64,000 nucleotides of DNA from JANNPJ01 sp965200525 (GTDB taxonomy: Bacteria; Actinomycetota; Actinomycetes; Actinomycetales; Kineosporiaceae), in NCBI GenBank assembly GCA_965200525.1, contig OZ241368.1:992001-1056000 (forward strand), read 5' to 3'. Position 1 is the first letter of the stretch. Every line of letters begins with the position of its first letter. The notes under the pieces are model-generated. The model ran no database searches, was not told the origin of the DNA, and saw nothing but the letters and a program-made list of their open reading frames with translations. This document shows positions 17,598-25,950 of the stretch, one piece after another. Made by a program: the position numbers and the translations under genes.

Positions 17598-18713
17598 TCA
17601 CCGGGCCACGGCGCTGACGTCGCCCTTCTGGGCGGCGATCACCGTGATCAGGCCCTTGCCGCTCGGTGGTACGGCGAACACCAGCACCTCGACGGCGGTT
17701 CGGGTGAACGACGTCTTGATCTGCTTGGCGCCACCGGCCAGGGCGGCGAGGTCCTGGTCGGTGAAGTTCACGTGTCCCTTGCCCTTCTTGACCTTCAGTA
17801 CCGAGGTCTGCTCGAACTGCCCGATCACCAGGGCCCCGCCGTCGGCGGTGCGCACCGCCATCGGAGCGGTCGAGCCGACCTTGTGCACGCTGGTCAAGGT
17901 GGCCACGGACTTCAGTTTGGTGCGTTCGGTCTTGAGTACCTGAATCAGTTGATCACTGTAGATACTCCGGGCGAAGGGCGTGGACGACGTCGTCCGGGCC
18001 CCGGCACTGAGGTAACGAGCGAACTCGCTCAGGACTTCCTTCGGGGAGGCCACCAGTCCGGCCGCGTCCGGCCCGACGGTGGCCGAGCCGACGGTGTCGA
18101 GGGCGGTGTCCGGCAGGGTGGCGCCGGGCAGCATGGCCGGTTCGGCCCAGAGTCCGTAGGGCGAGCGGGCCGAGGCCGAGGTAAGCACCCGCAGGATCGG
18201 GGTCGAGGACTCGCTGCTGCCGGCCACCGAGACGAAGAACCGGGGCCAGCCGAGGGCGGTCGGCACGATCAGCCGGATCGCCGTCATCCGGGCCGGGGTG
18301 GCGGCCTTCTTCTTCTGTCGGGCCGCGATCCGGGCCTGGGCCAGGTCGAGCTCGCGGTACGGGCCGAGCAACCGGGCGTCGACCGTGGACGGGCGGTCGG
18401 CAGCGGTGACGCCGCGCCCGACCGCGGTCTGCACGGCGGCCAGCACGCTGCCGGCCTGGCCGACCGCGACCACCGGGTAGGCGGCCCGGTCCGGGGGCGG
18501 GTCGCTGACCCGGGTCGGCGCCGATCCGCAGGCCCCGGCGGCCAGCACCAGACCGCCGGCCAACGCGATCGCCCCGGCCCTGGTGTTCGGCCTGACCCTG
18601 GTGTTCGGCCTGACCCTGGTGTTCGGCCTGACCCTGGTGTTCGGCCTGACCCTGGTGTTCGGCCTGACCCTGGTGTTCGGCCTGACCCTGGTGTTCGGGC
18701 TCGGACGGGTCAT
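17598..18713 (-). CDS. Lipoprotein of unknown function with tandem-repeat signal-peptide N-region
   Basis: A 371-residue predicted lipoprotein. The start at 18713 overlaps the upstream membrane-protein stop by 4 nt. The first 45 residues are MTRPS, six PNTRVR hexapeptides and a final PNTR. A hydrophobic core ALAGGLVLAAGAC follows, with the lipidated Cys at 62. The positively charged n-region is therefore several times the usual length and holds about 14 Arg. The mature part (about 310 residues) is an alpha/beta domain without a motif I recognise. It includes PYGLWAEPAMLPGATLPD, and VKKGKGHVNFTDQDLAALAG towards the end. It resembles conserved actinobacterial lipoproteins coded beside a two-helix membrane protein. 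Function unknown. Confidence 0.7.
   Translation of the reverse strand: MTRPSPNTRVRPNTRVRPNTRVRPNTRVRPNTRVRPNTRVRPNTRAGAIALAGGLVLAAGACGSAPTRVSDPPPDRAAYPVVAVGQAGSVLAAVQTAVGRGVTAADRPSTVDARLLGPYRELDLAQARIAARQKKKAATPARMTAIRLIVPTALGWPRFFVSVAGSSESSTPILRVLTSASARSPYGLWAEPAMLPGATLPDTALDTVGSATVGPDAAGLVASPKEVLSEFARYLSAGARTTSSTPFARSIYSDQLIQVLKTERTKLKSVATLTSVHKVGSTAPMAVRTADGGALVIGQFEQTSVLKVKKGKGHVNFTDQDLAALAGGAKQIKTSFTRTAVEVLVFAVPPSGKGLITVIAAQKGDVSAVAR
18580..18698. repeat. 18-bp tandem repeat, 6.6 copies, coding for PNTRVR
   Basis: CTGGTGTTCGGCCTGACC is repeated six times without a mismatch from 18580 to 18687, then 11 more bases to 18698. The array is in frame inside the lipoprotein signal sequence, so gain or loss of units changes the protein by six residues without a frameshift. 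Confidence 0.95.
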
Positions 18714-19435
18714 CGGTCGGTCTCCAGCCGCGACCGGGAGCCGAGCATCACCCGGGTGATCAGGCCTCCGACGACCAGCACCAGTCCGATCGAGATCAGC
18801 GCCGGCGCCGCCGTCCGGTGCTCGCGCCCGGACCAGCTCATGGTGATCGTGCGGGCCGCCGGGGCGGTGCCGTCGGTGGCGACCACCAGCCGCCACTGGC
18901 CCGGGGTGTCCGGCCAGACCAGGCCGGCCGCGCCCGGACCGCGGGCACTGACCAGCCAGACGTCGGCCCCGGCCGGGTCGGTCAGGGCCGGCTCGGACCC
19001 GACGGACCGGGTCAGCAGCGCACCGGCGTCGTCGCCGACCACTTCGAGCCGGCGCACCCGGGCCAGGTAGGCGTCGACGTCGTGGGCCCGGCCGATCCCG
19101 ACGAACACCGGGGTGGACGCCGCCGCCGCGGTGGCCTGGACCTCGAGTCGGGGCCCGTCCAGGCCGAGCAGGCCGACCGCGGTGCTGACCACGGCCGTCC
19201 GGGGCGCGGTGAGCGTGGCCACGCTCACCGCGGGCGGCGCCAGCACGGTCGACCTGAGCCCGCCGAGCAGGACCAGCAACGCTCCGAGCGCCGCGACAGC
19301 CAGGGCGGCCCAGGCCGAGGCCGAGGCCGGCGGCCGGGGCAGCCGGCCGTCACTGCGGCGAACCGGCCGCCGGCCCGGTGCCGGGGTCGCGCGACGGCGT
19401 CCGGACGGCCGGGCCTGCGTGGTTTCGGGATTCAT
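18710..19435 (-). CDS. Two-helix membrane protein of unknown function
   Basis: A 241-residue protein. An Arg/Pro-rich cytoplasmic start (RPSGRRRATPAPGRRPVRR) is followed by a membrane helix at about 42-62 (AWAALAVAALGALLVLLGG). A 130-residue extracytoplasmic domain contains VFVGIGRAHDVDAYLARVRR. A second helix near the C-terminus (ALISIGLVLVVGGLITRVML) ends the protein. No enzyme motif is recognisable. It lies 15 bp after the thiamine-binding-type gene and its stop overlaps the lipoprotein start (ATGA). The two products are therefore made together and probably act as a pair at the membrane, which is inference. Confidence 0.7.
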   Translation of the reverse strand: MNPETTQARPSGRRRATPAPGRRPVRRSDGRLPRPPASASAWAALAVAALGALLVLLGGLRSTVLAPPAVSVATLTAPRTAVVSTAVGLLGLDGPRLEVQATAAAASTPVFVGIGRAHDVDAYLARVRRLEVVGDDAGALLTRSVGSEPALTDPAGADVWLVSARGPGAAGLVWPDTPGQWRLVVATDGTAPAARTITMSWSGREHRTAAPALISIGLVLVVGGLITRVMLGSRSRLETDR

Positions 19436-19450
19436 GCGCGTGGGGTGGGA

Positions 19451-19759
19451 TCAGTCCTCGTCCGAGGTGCGGTTCATCGCGGCCTCGAGCCGGGCCACCT
19501 TGGCCTTCATCTCGCCGGTGCGGCCCCGGTAGATGTCGGCCTTGAGGACCAGCGAGACCCGGTCGCCGTGCATCCCGACGGCCTCGACGGCCCGGTGCAC
19601 CACGTCCATGCACTCGTCCCAGTCACCCTCGATCGTGGTGAACATGGCGTCGGTGTGGTGCGGCAGCCCGGACTCGCGAACCACCCGGACAGCGTCGGCC
19701 ACGGCCTCGGCGACCGAGTCACCGATCCCGCTGGGCGCGACCGAGAAGGCGATCAGCAT
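19451..19759 (-). CDS. MTH1187/YqgV-type thiamine-binding protein
   Basis: A 102-residue small alpha/beta protein matching the UPF0045 (MTH1187/YqgV) family in length and text: LIAFSVAPSGIGDSVAEAVADAV at the start, YTxxEGDxxE-like (here FTTIEGDWDECMDVVHRAV) in the middle. Members fold like ferredoxin and bind thiamine or a similar heterocycle; a carrier or salvage role has been proposed, but the physiological function is open. The start ATG has no ribosome binding site and a TAGGCT -10 element 6 nt upstream, so it probably heads a leaderless transcript that continues into the membrane protein and lipoprotein genes. Confidence 0.8.
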   Translation of the reverse strand: MLIAFSVAPSGIGDSVAEAVADAVRVVRESGLPHHTDAMFTTIEGDWDECMDVVHRAVEAVGMHGDRVSLVLKADIYRGRTGEMKAKVARLEAAMNRTSDED

Positions 19760-19765
19760 CCGGCC

Positions 19766-19771
19766 AGCCTA
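19766..19771 (-). promoter_or_regulatory. -10 element of predicted leaderless operon (MTH1187-type gene)
   Basis: On the minus strand TAGGCT is followed by 6 nt and the ATG at 19759. No Shine-Dalgarno sequence is present. Confidence 0.55.
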
Positions 19772-19972
19772 ACCCGGTTCGCCACCACGCTCCCCCACCG
19801 CAGCGCCCGACCGCCGTCAGCCGGCCAGAGCCGGGCCGGGATCGGCGCCGTCAAGGAACAAAAGATCCCACAAGGGCCGCAAATGACCATGGAAAACATG
19901 GTTAAGTCACTCCTAAAGGGGCCGGTCGGGGGCCAGGCCATGAGTGCACCAGGCCAGACGGGCGGTCGTGCC

Positions 19973-21625
19973 ATGAGCAGAGCTGGATCGACAATTCTCC
20001 CCCGGCACCGCCGAGCCCTCACCGCGGTCGTCGCGGGCCTGGCCCTGCTGACCATCACCGGCCTGGGGGCGGGCAGCGCCTCGGCCGACACCTTTCCCCC
20101 GGTCGGCACCCCGGCCACGGTCAGCGCCGATGTGCTGCCGACCTGGCAGGTCGACGGCGTGGTCTGGAGCGCGGTCACGGTCGGCAACATTGTGTACGCC
20201 ACCGGCAGTTTCACCGCCGCCCGGCCGCCGGGAGTGGCCGTGGGCGGCGCCGGTTCGGTGGCGGCGGCCAACATTTTCGCCTTCGACATCACCACCGGCA
20301 ACCGGGTCCCGACGTTCAACCATTCGCTGAACGCCCAGGGCCTCGTGATCAGCGCCTCCCCGGACGGCTCCCGGGTCTACGTCGGGGGCGACTTCACCAC
20401 CGTGGACGGTGTGGCCCGGGGCCGGATCGCCGCCTTCGACACCGCCACCGGAGCGCTCAACCCGGCCTTCCACCCGGCCATCTCGAACCAGGTCCGCGGC
20501 ATCGCGGCGACCAACAGCACGGTCTACGCCGGCGGCAACTTCTTCAACGTGGGCGGTACCGCCCGGACCCGGATGGCCGCGATGACCGCCGCCACCGGAG
20601 CCCTGACCACCTGGGCCCCGAAGGCCGACGACAACTTCATCACCACGATGGTGCTGTCGCCGGACGGCACCAAGGTGATCGTCGGCGGGCACTTCACCAC
20701 CTTGAACGGGGTCGCCGCCTACGGCATGGGAGCGGTCAGCACCGCCACCGGCGCCACCCTGCCCTGGGCCGCCAACACCGTGATCCGGGACGCCGGGGTG
20801 AACGGCGCGATCACCACGCTGCGCACCGACGGCGTCCAGATCTACGGCGGCGGCTACGCCTTCGGCAGCGGCGCGACCTGGGAGGGCACCTTCGCCCTGA
20901 ACCCGGCCACCGGCGCGATCAATTGGCTGGACGACTGCCACGGCGACACCTACGACGTGTTCGCCGCCGGCCAGGTGCTGTACAGCGTGAGCCACGCCCA
21001 CGACTGCTCGGCCATTCACCAGTTCCCGGACACCAACCCGCGGGCCTGGCACCGGGCCCTGGCCCAGACGATCTACCCCACCGGCACCAACACCGGGCCG
21101 GACACCTACGGCTGGAACTACAACGGCCGGCCCGCGTCGTCCCTGCTGCACTGGTACCCGAGCATCGCGATCGGCAGCTACACCGGCCAGAGCCAGGGGG
21201 CCTGGGCCATGACCGGCAACAGCACCTACGTCGTGCTCGGCGGCGAGTTCCCCAAGGTGAACAGCATCGCCCAGCAGGGTCTGGTCCGGTTCGCCCTGTC
21301 GTCGACGGCGCCGAACCACAACGGTCCGCTGGCCGGCGCCGGGCTTACCCCGGCGGTCACCGGGGCCGGCACCGGCAAGCTCAAGGTCAGCTGGACCAGC
21401 ACCTGGGACTACGACAACCAGAACCTGACCTACCGGATCCAGCGGGACGGCGTGGTGATCACCACCACGGCGGCCACCGCGTCGTCGTTCTGGCAGTTGC
21501 CGCCGCTCTCGTACACCGACAGCGGCCTGGTCCCGGGCTCCAGCCACACCTACCGGATCCAGGCCGTGGACCCGTCCGGCAACGTGCTCGGCGGTGCCAC
21601 CTCGGCCCCGGTCACCGTGCCCTGA
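19973..21625 (+). CDS. Secreted beta-propeller/FN3 protein, short paralogue of the PKD protein
   Basis: About 550 residues. An Arg-containing start, the core AVVAGLALLTITGLGAG and an ASA cleavage site form a signal peptide. The rest aligns end to end with residues about 45-560 of the giant protein at 3432-8426: WQVDGVVWSAVTVGNIVYATGSFTAARP, blades with VYVGGDFTTVDG, CHGDTYDVF with HAHDCSAI, VVLGGEFPKVN, and the final FN3-like domain. It lacks LamG and PKD modules. Several in-frame ATGs (19883, 19889, 19940, 19973) compete; 19973 was chosen because it gives a compact signal peptide. The last 76 bp overlap the convergent meaB gene. Function is unknown; binding of a surface or extracellular polymer is inferred from the fold. 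Confidence 0.8.
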   Translation: MSRAGSTILPRHRRALTAVVAGLALLTITGLGAGSASADTFPPVGTPATVSADVLPTWQVDGVVWSAVTVGNIVYATGSFTAARPPGVAVGGAGSVAAANIFAFDITTGNRVPTFNHSLNAQGLVISASPDGSRVYVGGDFTTVDGVARGRIAAFDTATGALNPAFHPAISNQVRGIAATNSTVYAGGNFFNVGGTARTRMAAMTAATGALTTWAPKADDNFITTMVLSPDGTKVIVGGHFTTLNGVAAYGMGAVSTATGATLPWAANTVIRDAGVNGAITTLRTDGVQIYGGGYAFGSGATWEGTFALNPATGAINWLDDCHGDTYDVFAAGQVLYSVSHAHDCSAIHQFPDTNPRAWHRALAQTIYPTGTNTGPDTYGWNYNGRPASSLLHWYPSIAIGSYTGQSQGAWAMTGNSTYVVLGGEFPKVNSIAQQGLVRFALSSTAPNHNGPLAGAGLTPAVTGAGTGKLKVSWTSTWDYDNQNLTYRIQRDGVVITTTAATASSFWQLPPLSYTDSGLVPGSSHTYRIQAVDPSGNVLGGATSAPVTVP

Positions 21626-22605
21626 CCGGTCGGGTCGGTCCCGGCGAGCAACTGGTCGGCGGCGGACTGCGGATCGAGCTCGCCGGCCACCACCCGGCCG
21701 GCCTGCTCGTCCAGCCGACCGCCGGCGCCGGACCGTCCCAGCCGGGACCGCACCGCGGCCAGGATCAGCGCCTCGATCTCGGCCGCGGCCCGGCGCCGGC
21801 GACGGTCGGCCAGCCCGCCGCCGGCAGCCAGCCAGTCGTGGTGCCGGTCCAGGGCCGTGGCCAGCTCGTCGATACCGGCACCGGTGCTGGCCACGGTCCG
21901 CAGCACCGGCGGCCGCCAGCCCGGGGCCGCCCCCGCCGCGGGTCCGAGGCCGAGGTCGATCATGTGCCGCAGGTCGCGGGCGGTGGTCGCGGCGCCGTCC
22001 CGGTCGGCCTTGTTGACCACAAAGACGTCGCCGACCTCGAGGATCCCGGCCTTGGCCGCCTGGACCGCGTCGCCGGCCCCGGGCGTGAGCAGCACTACCG
22101 TGGTGTCGGCCAGCGCGGCCACCTCGACCTCGCTCTGGCCGACCCCGACGGTCTCGATCAGCACCACGTCGAAGCCGGCGGCGTCCAGCACCCGGACCGC
22201 CGGTGCGGTGGCCGCGGCCAGCCCGCCGAGCTGACCCCGGCCGGCCATCGAGCGGATGAACACCCCCGGGTCCAACGCGTGCTCGTCCATCCGGATCCGG
22301 TCCCCGAGCAGGGCTCCCCCGGTGAACGGGGACGACGGGTCCACCGCCAGCACGCCGACCCGCCGGCCCTGCCGCCGGAAAACCCCGATCAGGGCCGACG
22401 TGGCGGTCGACTTGCCCGCACCGGGTGGGCCGGTGAGGCCGATCACCCGGGCCCGACCGGTCAGGGCGGCCACCGCCCGGCCGACCTCGAGCCGGGCCGG
22501 GTGCTCGCCCTCGACCAGCGAGATCAGCCGGGCCACGGCTCGGGGCCGACCCTCCCGGGCCTGGGCCAGCAGAACCACGACGTCCAGCTCCCGTCCGGGG
22601 CTCAC
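21550..22605 (-). CDS. meaB: Methylmalonyl-CoA mutase-associated G3E GTPase MeaB
   Basis: A 351-residue MeaB/ArgK-type GTPase. Walker A is GLTGPPGAGKST, followed by LAVDPSSPFTGGALLGDRIRM and VLIETVGVGQSEVEV (Walker B/switch). VVNKADRDGA is the NKxD base-recognition motif. It loads and protects the adenosylcobalamin of acyl-CoA mutases; the likely partner here is MeaA at 41800-43920 or a methylmalonyl-CoA mutase elsewhere. GTG start, 22 bp after the thiolase stop on the same strand, so it is probably one operon with it. The C-terminal 25 residues are coded opposite the end of the propeller gene and are not typical of MeaB, suggesting stop-codon read-on into the neighbour during evolution. Confidence 0.93.
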   Translation of the reverse strand: MSPGRELDVVVLLAQAREGRPRAVARLISLVEGEHPARLEVGRAVAALTGRARVIGLTGPPGAGKSTATSALIGVFRRQGRRVGVLAVDPSSPFTGGALLGDRIRMDEHALDPGVFIRSMAGRGQLGGLAAATAPAVRVLDAAGFDVVLIETVGVGQSEVEVAALADTTVVLLTPGAGDAVQAAKAGILEVGDVFVVNKADRDGAATTARDLRHMIDLGLGPAAGAAPGWRPPVLRTVASTGAGIDELATALDRHHDWLAAGGGLADRRRRRAAAEIEALILAAVRSRLGRSGAGGRLDEQAGRVVAGELDPQSAADQLLAGTDPTGQGTVTGAEVAPPSTLPDGSTAWIR

Positions 22606-22627
22606 CGTCGCCGGCCCGCCGGCCGGA

Positions 22628-23875
22628 CTAGCCCGCGGACCCGGCGACCGGGGCCGGCGCGGGGACCCGCAGGATCAGGGCATCGCCCTGACCACCACCA
22701 CCGCACAGCGCCGCCGCGCCGATCCCGCCGCCGCGCCGGCGCAGTTCCAGGGCCAGGTGCAGGACGACGCGGGCGCCGGACATGCCCAGCGGGTGACCGG
22801 TGGCGATCGCCCCACCGTTGACGTTGACCTTGTCCGGGTCGATCCCGAGCCTGGCCGTCGAGGCCAGGCCGATCGCGGCGAAGGCCTCGTTGATCTCGAC
22901 CAGGTCGAGGTCGGCGACGGTCAGGCCCTGCTTGGCCAGGGCGGCCTCGATCGCGTCGGCCGGCTGGTGCTGCAGGCTGGAGTCCGGCCCGGCCACCTGG
23001 CCGTGGGCGCCGATCTCGGCGATCCAGTCCAGGCCCAGCTCCTCGGCCTTGGCCCGGCTCATCACCACGACGGCGGCCGCGCCGTCCGAGATCGGCGAGG
23101 ACGACCCGGCGGTGATGGTGCCGTCCCGGCCGAAGGCCGGCCGCAGCCGGGCCAGCGTGTCCAGGCTGGTGTCGGCCCGGACCCCCTCGTCGGCGGCCAG
23201 GATCAGCGGGTCGCCCTTCCGCTGGGGCACGGCCACCGGCACGATTTCGTCGTCGAACAGGCCCTCCTTCTGGGCCCGGGCGGCGAGCTGGTGCGACCGG
23301 ACGGCGAAGGCGTCCTGCTGCTCGCGGCTGAACGACCCCTCGCCCCGGTTGACGCTGTCGGTCAGCGCACCCATCGCCTGATCGGTGTAGAGGTCCCAGA
23401 GGCCGTCGTGCGCCAGATGGTCCTTCATCGTCACGTCGCCGTACTTGAAGCCCTCGCGGGAACCCTGCAGCAGGTGCGGGGCCCGGGTCATCGACTCCAT
23501 CCCGCCGGCCACGATCACCTCGTACTCGCCAGCCCGGATCAGCTGGTCGGCCAGGGCGATGGCGTTCAGCCCGGACAGGCAGACCTTGTTCACCGTGATC
23601 GAGGGCACGCTCATCGGGATGCCCCCGGCCACCGCGGCCGGGCGAGCCGGATTCTGGCCGCAACCGGCCTGCAGGACGTGGCCGAGGATGACGTACTGGA
23701 CCGACTCGGGAGCCACCCCGGCCCGCTCCAGAGCAGCCTTGATCGCCAGCCCGCCGAGCTCGGGGGCGCTGAAGCCCTTCAGCGATCCCAGGAGTCGCCC
23801 GATCGGCGTCCGGGCGCCGGCCACGATCACGGACGTCGGGCGGCCGGCTGGGCTCGGACCGGGTGCCTGGCTCAT
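22628..23875 (-). CDS. Acetyl-CoA C-acetyltransferase (thiolase)
   Basis: A 415-residue biosynthetic-type thiolase. The acyl-accepting Cys is C99 in NKVCLSGLNAIALA. NEAFAAIGLA, GGAIATGHPLGMSGAR (catalytic His) and ALCGGGGQGDA (second Cys) complete the active site. It condenses two acetyl-CoA to acetoacetyl-CoA, the entry step to the ethylmalonyl-CoA pathway and to polyhydroxybutyrate. ATG at 23875 follows AGGAGG at good spacing; the frame open to 23974 is ignored. It is transcribed with meaB and divergent from the epimerase, so one short region (23876-24003) controls both arms. Beta-oxidation use cannot be excluded. Confidence 0.93.
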   Translation of the reverse strand: MSQAPGPSPAGRPTSVIVAGARTPIGRLLGSLKGFSAPELGGLAIKAALERAGVAPESVQYVILGHVLQAGCGQNPARPAAVAGGIPMSVPSITVNKVCLSGLNAIALADQLIRAGEYEVIVAGGMESMTRAPHLLQGSREGFKYGDVTMKDHLAHDGLWDLYTDQAMGALTDSVNRGEGSFSREQQDAFAVRSHQLAARAQKEGLFDDEIVPVAVPQRKGDPLILAADEGVRADTSLDTLARLRPAFGRDGTITAGSSSPISDGAAAVVVMSRAKAEELGLDWIAEIGAHGQVAGPDSSLQHQPADAIEAALAKQGLTVADLDLVEINEAFAAIGLASTARLGIDPDKVNVNGGAIATGHPLGMSGARVVLHLALELRRRGGGIGAAALCGGGGQGDALILRVPAPAPVAGSAG

Positions 23876-23991
23876 GGTTCCTCCTCGAACGACGACGGTC
23901 CGGCCAACGTAACCGGCTCGGCCCCGGCCGCGGCCGAGCCTCACGTGGCTGCCGTCACATCCACCACCCCGCAACCGGTCACGGCCCGTCC

Positions 23992-23997
23992 TAGCCT
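23992..23997 (+). promoter_or_regulatory. -10 element of predicted leaderless epimerase transcript
   Basis: TAGCCT, then six bases GGGCCC, then the ATG at 24004. No ribosome binding site is present. Confidence 0.6.
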
Positions 23998-24003
23998 GGG
24001 CCC

Positions 24004-24444
24004 ATGACGAGCCTGCCCACCGCGCTGTTCACCGCCATCGACCACGTCGGCATCGCCGTCCCCGACCTGGACGCCGCGATCGCCCACTACCGCGACGTCT
24101 TCGGGATGCGCCTGGCCCACCAGGAGGTCAACGAGGACCAGGGCGTGCGGGAGGCGATGATGGCGGTCGGCGACTCCGGCGGCCACGTCCAGCTGCTGGC
24201 CCCGCTGACCCCGGCCTCCACGATCGCGAAGTTCCTGGACCGCTCCGGTCCGGGGGTGCAGCAGGTCGCCTACCGGGTGGCCGACCTCGACACGGTCAGC
24301 GCCACCCTGCGCGAGCGCGGCGTCCGGCTGCTGTACGACCAGGCCCGGGGCGGCACGTCCGGCAGCCGGGTCAACTTCATCCATCCCAAGGACGCCGGCG
24401 GTGTCCTGGTCGAGCTGGTCGAACCGGCCGGGGCCGGGCACTGA
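24004..24444 (+). CDS. Methylmalonyl-CoA/ethylmalonyl-CoA epimerase
   Basis: A 146-residue protein of the vicinal oxygen chelate fold. DHVGIAVPDLDAAIAHYRDVFG, QLLAPLTPASTIAKFLDRSG, GVQQVAYRVADLD and the C-terminal GVLVELVEP carry the metal-binding His, Gln and Glu positions of methylmalonyl-CoA epimerase. It interconverts the 2R and 2S forms of methylmalonyl-CoA, and in ethylmalonyl-CoA pathway organisms also ethylmalonyl-CoA, feeding the B12 mutases. Length is normal. It lies between thiolase (divergent) and ccr (downstream, same strand). The start is predicted leaderless. Confidence 0.9.
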   Translation: MTSLPTALFTAIDHVGIAVPDLDAAIAHYRDVFGMRLAHQEVNEDQGVREAMMAVGDSGGHVQLLAPLTPASTIAKFLDRSGPGVQQVAYRVADLDTVSATLRERGVRLLYDQARGGTSGSRVNFIHPKDAGGVLVELVEPAGAGH

Positions 24445-24503
24445 GCCGAGTGGGCGGGACGTCGAGCGGGTAGCCGGTGACCCTCGTCACCGGCAGGCGG
24501 GTA

Positions 24504-24530
24504 TTGCTGTCCGGACAGGCTGATTAGCGT
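24504..24530 (+). promoter_or_regulatory. Possible ccr promoter
   Basis: TTGCTG (24504-24509) and TAGCGT (24525-24530) with a 15-bp spacer, and a GTCCGGAC palindrome in the spacer. Transcription from here would leave a leader of about 45 nt containing the GGAGG of ccr. The short spacer makes this tentative. Confidence 0.3.
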
Positions 24531-24581
24531 CGTGGCCACCTGGTGTCGCACCTGCGATTCCTCCTCGGACGGAGGCCCCCC

Positions 24582-25919
24582 GTGCAGAAGTTCCTCGACG
24601 CGATCCTGAGCGGTTCCGCAACGGCTGAGGACTACCTGGCCATCGACGTCCCCGAGTCGTACCGGGGCCTGACCGTGCACGCCGAGGAGGCCACCCTGTT
24701 CGAGGGGCTGACCACCGCGGAGAAGGACCCGCGCACGTCGCTGCACCTGGAGGCGGTGCCGGTCCCCGAGCTGGGCCCGGGCGAGGCGCTGATCGCGGTG
24801 ATGGCCAGCGCGATCAACTACAACACGGTGTGGACGTCGATCTTCGAGCCGGTCTCGACCTTCGGCTTCCTGAAGAAGCTGGGCCGCAGCTCGCCGCTCG
24901 GCCGGCGCCACGATCTGCCTTACCACGTGGTCGGCTCCGACCTGGCCGGAGTCGTGATCCGGACCGGGGCCGGCGTCAACGCCTGGAAACCGGGCGACGA
25001 GGTGGTCGCCCACTGCCTGTCGGTGGAGCTGGAGCGGCCCGAGGGCCACAACGACACGATGCTCGACCCGGAACAGCGGATCTGGGGTTTCGAGACCAAC
25101 TTCGGCGGCCTCGCTGAATTGGCTCTGGTCAAGACCAATCAGTTGATGCCGAAGGCAGCCCATCTCACCTGGGAAGAAGCCGCCTGCCCGGGACTGGTGA
25201 ATTCCACCGCGTACCGCCAATTGATCTCAAAGAATGGCGCTGCGTTAAAACTCGGTGACACCGTGTTGATATGGGGGGCCTCCGGCGGCCTCGGTTCCTA
25301 TGCCACTCAGCTCGCCCTGGCCTCCGGGGCCACTCCGGTCTGCGTGGTGTCCAGCCCGGCCAAGGCCGAGATCTGCCGGCGGATGGGGGCCGAACTGGTG
25401 ATCGACCGGACCACCGAGGACTACCGGTTCTGGAAGAACGAGCACACCCAGGACCCCTCCGAGTGGCGGCGTTTCGGTTCCCGGATCCGGGAGCTCACCG
25501 GTGGCCGTGATGTCGACGTCGTGTTCGAGCACCCGGGCCGGGAAACATTCGGCGCCAGCGTCTACGCGGCCAAGCGGGGCGGAACGATCGTCACGTGTGC
25601 GTCAACATCTGGTTACATGCACGAGTACGACAACCGATACCTGTGGATGAACCTCAAGCGGATCGTCGGATCGCATTTCGCCAACTACGCTGAGGCCTGG
25701 GCAGCTAACGATCTGATCTCGAGAGGGCTCATTCATCCGACGCTGTCCCGGTGCTATTCACTCGACCAGGCCAGTCAGGCTGCCTTTGACGTCCATCGCA
25801 ACCTCCACCAGGGCAAGGTGGGAGTACTGTGCCTGGCACCGGGTGAAGGTCTCGGAGTCAGGGATGCCGTAACGCGGGAACGGCATCGCGAAGCGATCAT
25901 GCGGTTCAGGAACGTGTAG
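24582..25919 (+). CDS. ccr: Crotonyl-CoA carboxylase/reductase
   Basis: A 445-residue medium-chain reductase that matches Ccr closely: GLTVHAEEATLFEGL, VMASAINYNTVWTSIFEP, HDLPYHVVGSDLAGVVIRTG, ILGFE-like WGFETNFGGLAELALV and LIWGASGGLGSYATQLALA (NADPH fold). MLDPEQRIWGFET and HSGREx-like HPGRETFGASVYAAKRGG are typical of carboxylating members. It converts crotonyl-CoA, CO2 and NADPH to ethylmalonyl-CoA, the signature step of the ethylmalonyl-CoA pathway and the source of polyketide extender units. I chose GTG 24582 (GGAGG upstream) over GTG 24543. It is followed after 31 bp by the coiled-coil gene. Confidence 0.95.
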   Translation: MQKFLDAILSGSATAEDYLAIDVPESYRGLTVHAEEATLFEGLTTAEKDPRTSLHLEAVPVPELGPGEALIAVMASAINYNTVWTSIFEPVSTFGFLKKLGRSSPLGRRHDLPYHVVGSDLAGVVIRTGAGVNAWKPGDEVVAHCLSVELERPEGHNDTMLDPEQRIWGFETNFGGLAELALVKTNQLMPKAAHLTWEEAACPGLVNSTAYRQLISKNGAALKLGDTVLIWGASGGLGSYATQLALASGATPVCVVSSPAKAEICRRMGAELVIDRTTEDYRFWKNEHTQDPSEWRRFGSRIRELTGGRDVDVVFEHPGRETFGASVYAAKRGGTIVTCASTSGYMHEYDNRYLWMNLKRIVGSHFANYAEAWAANDLISRGLIHPTLSRCYSLDQASQAAFDVHRNLHQGKVGVLCLAPGEGLGVRDAVTRERHREAIMRFRNV

Positions 25920-25950
25920 GCCCGGCGCGGGCCGTCAGGGAGGACTGATA

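Noticed and set aside
18580..18698. Possible CRISPR array
   Set aside because: Units are 18 bp, contiguous and without spacers, in frame inside a gene. It is a coding tandem repeat, and no cas gene is present.
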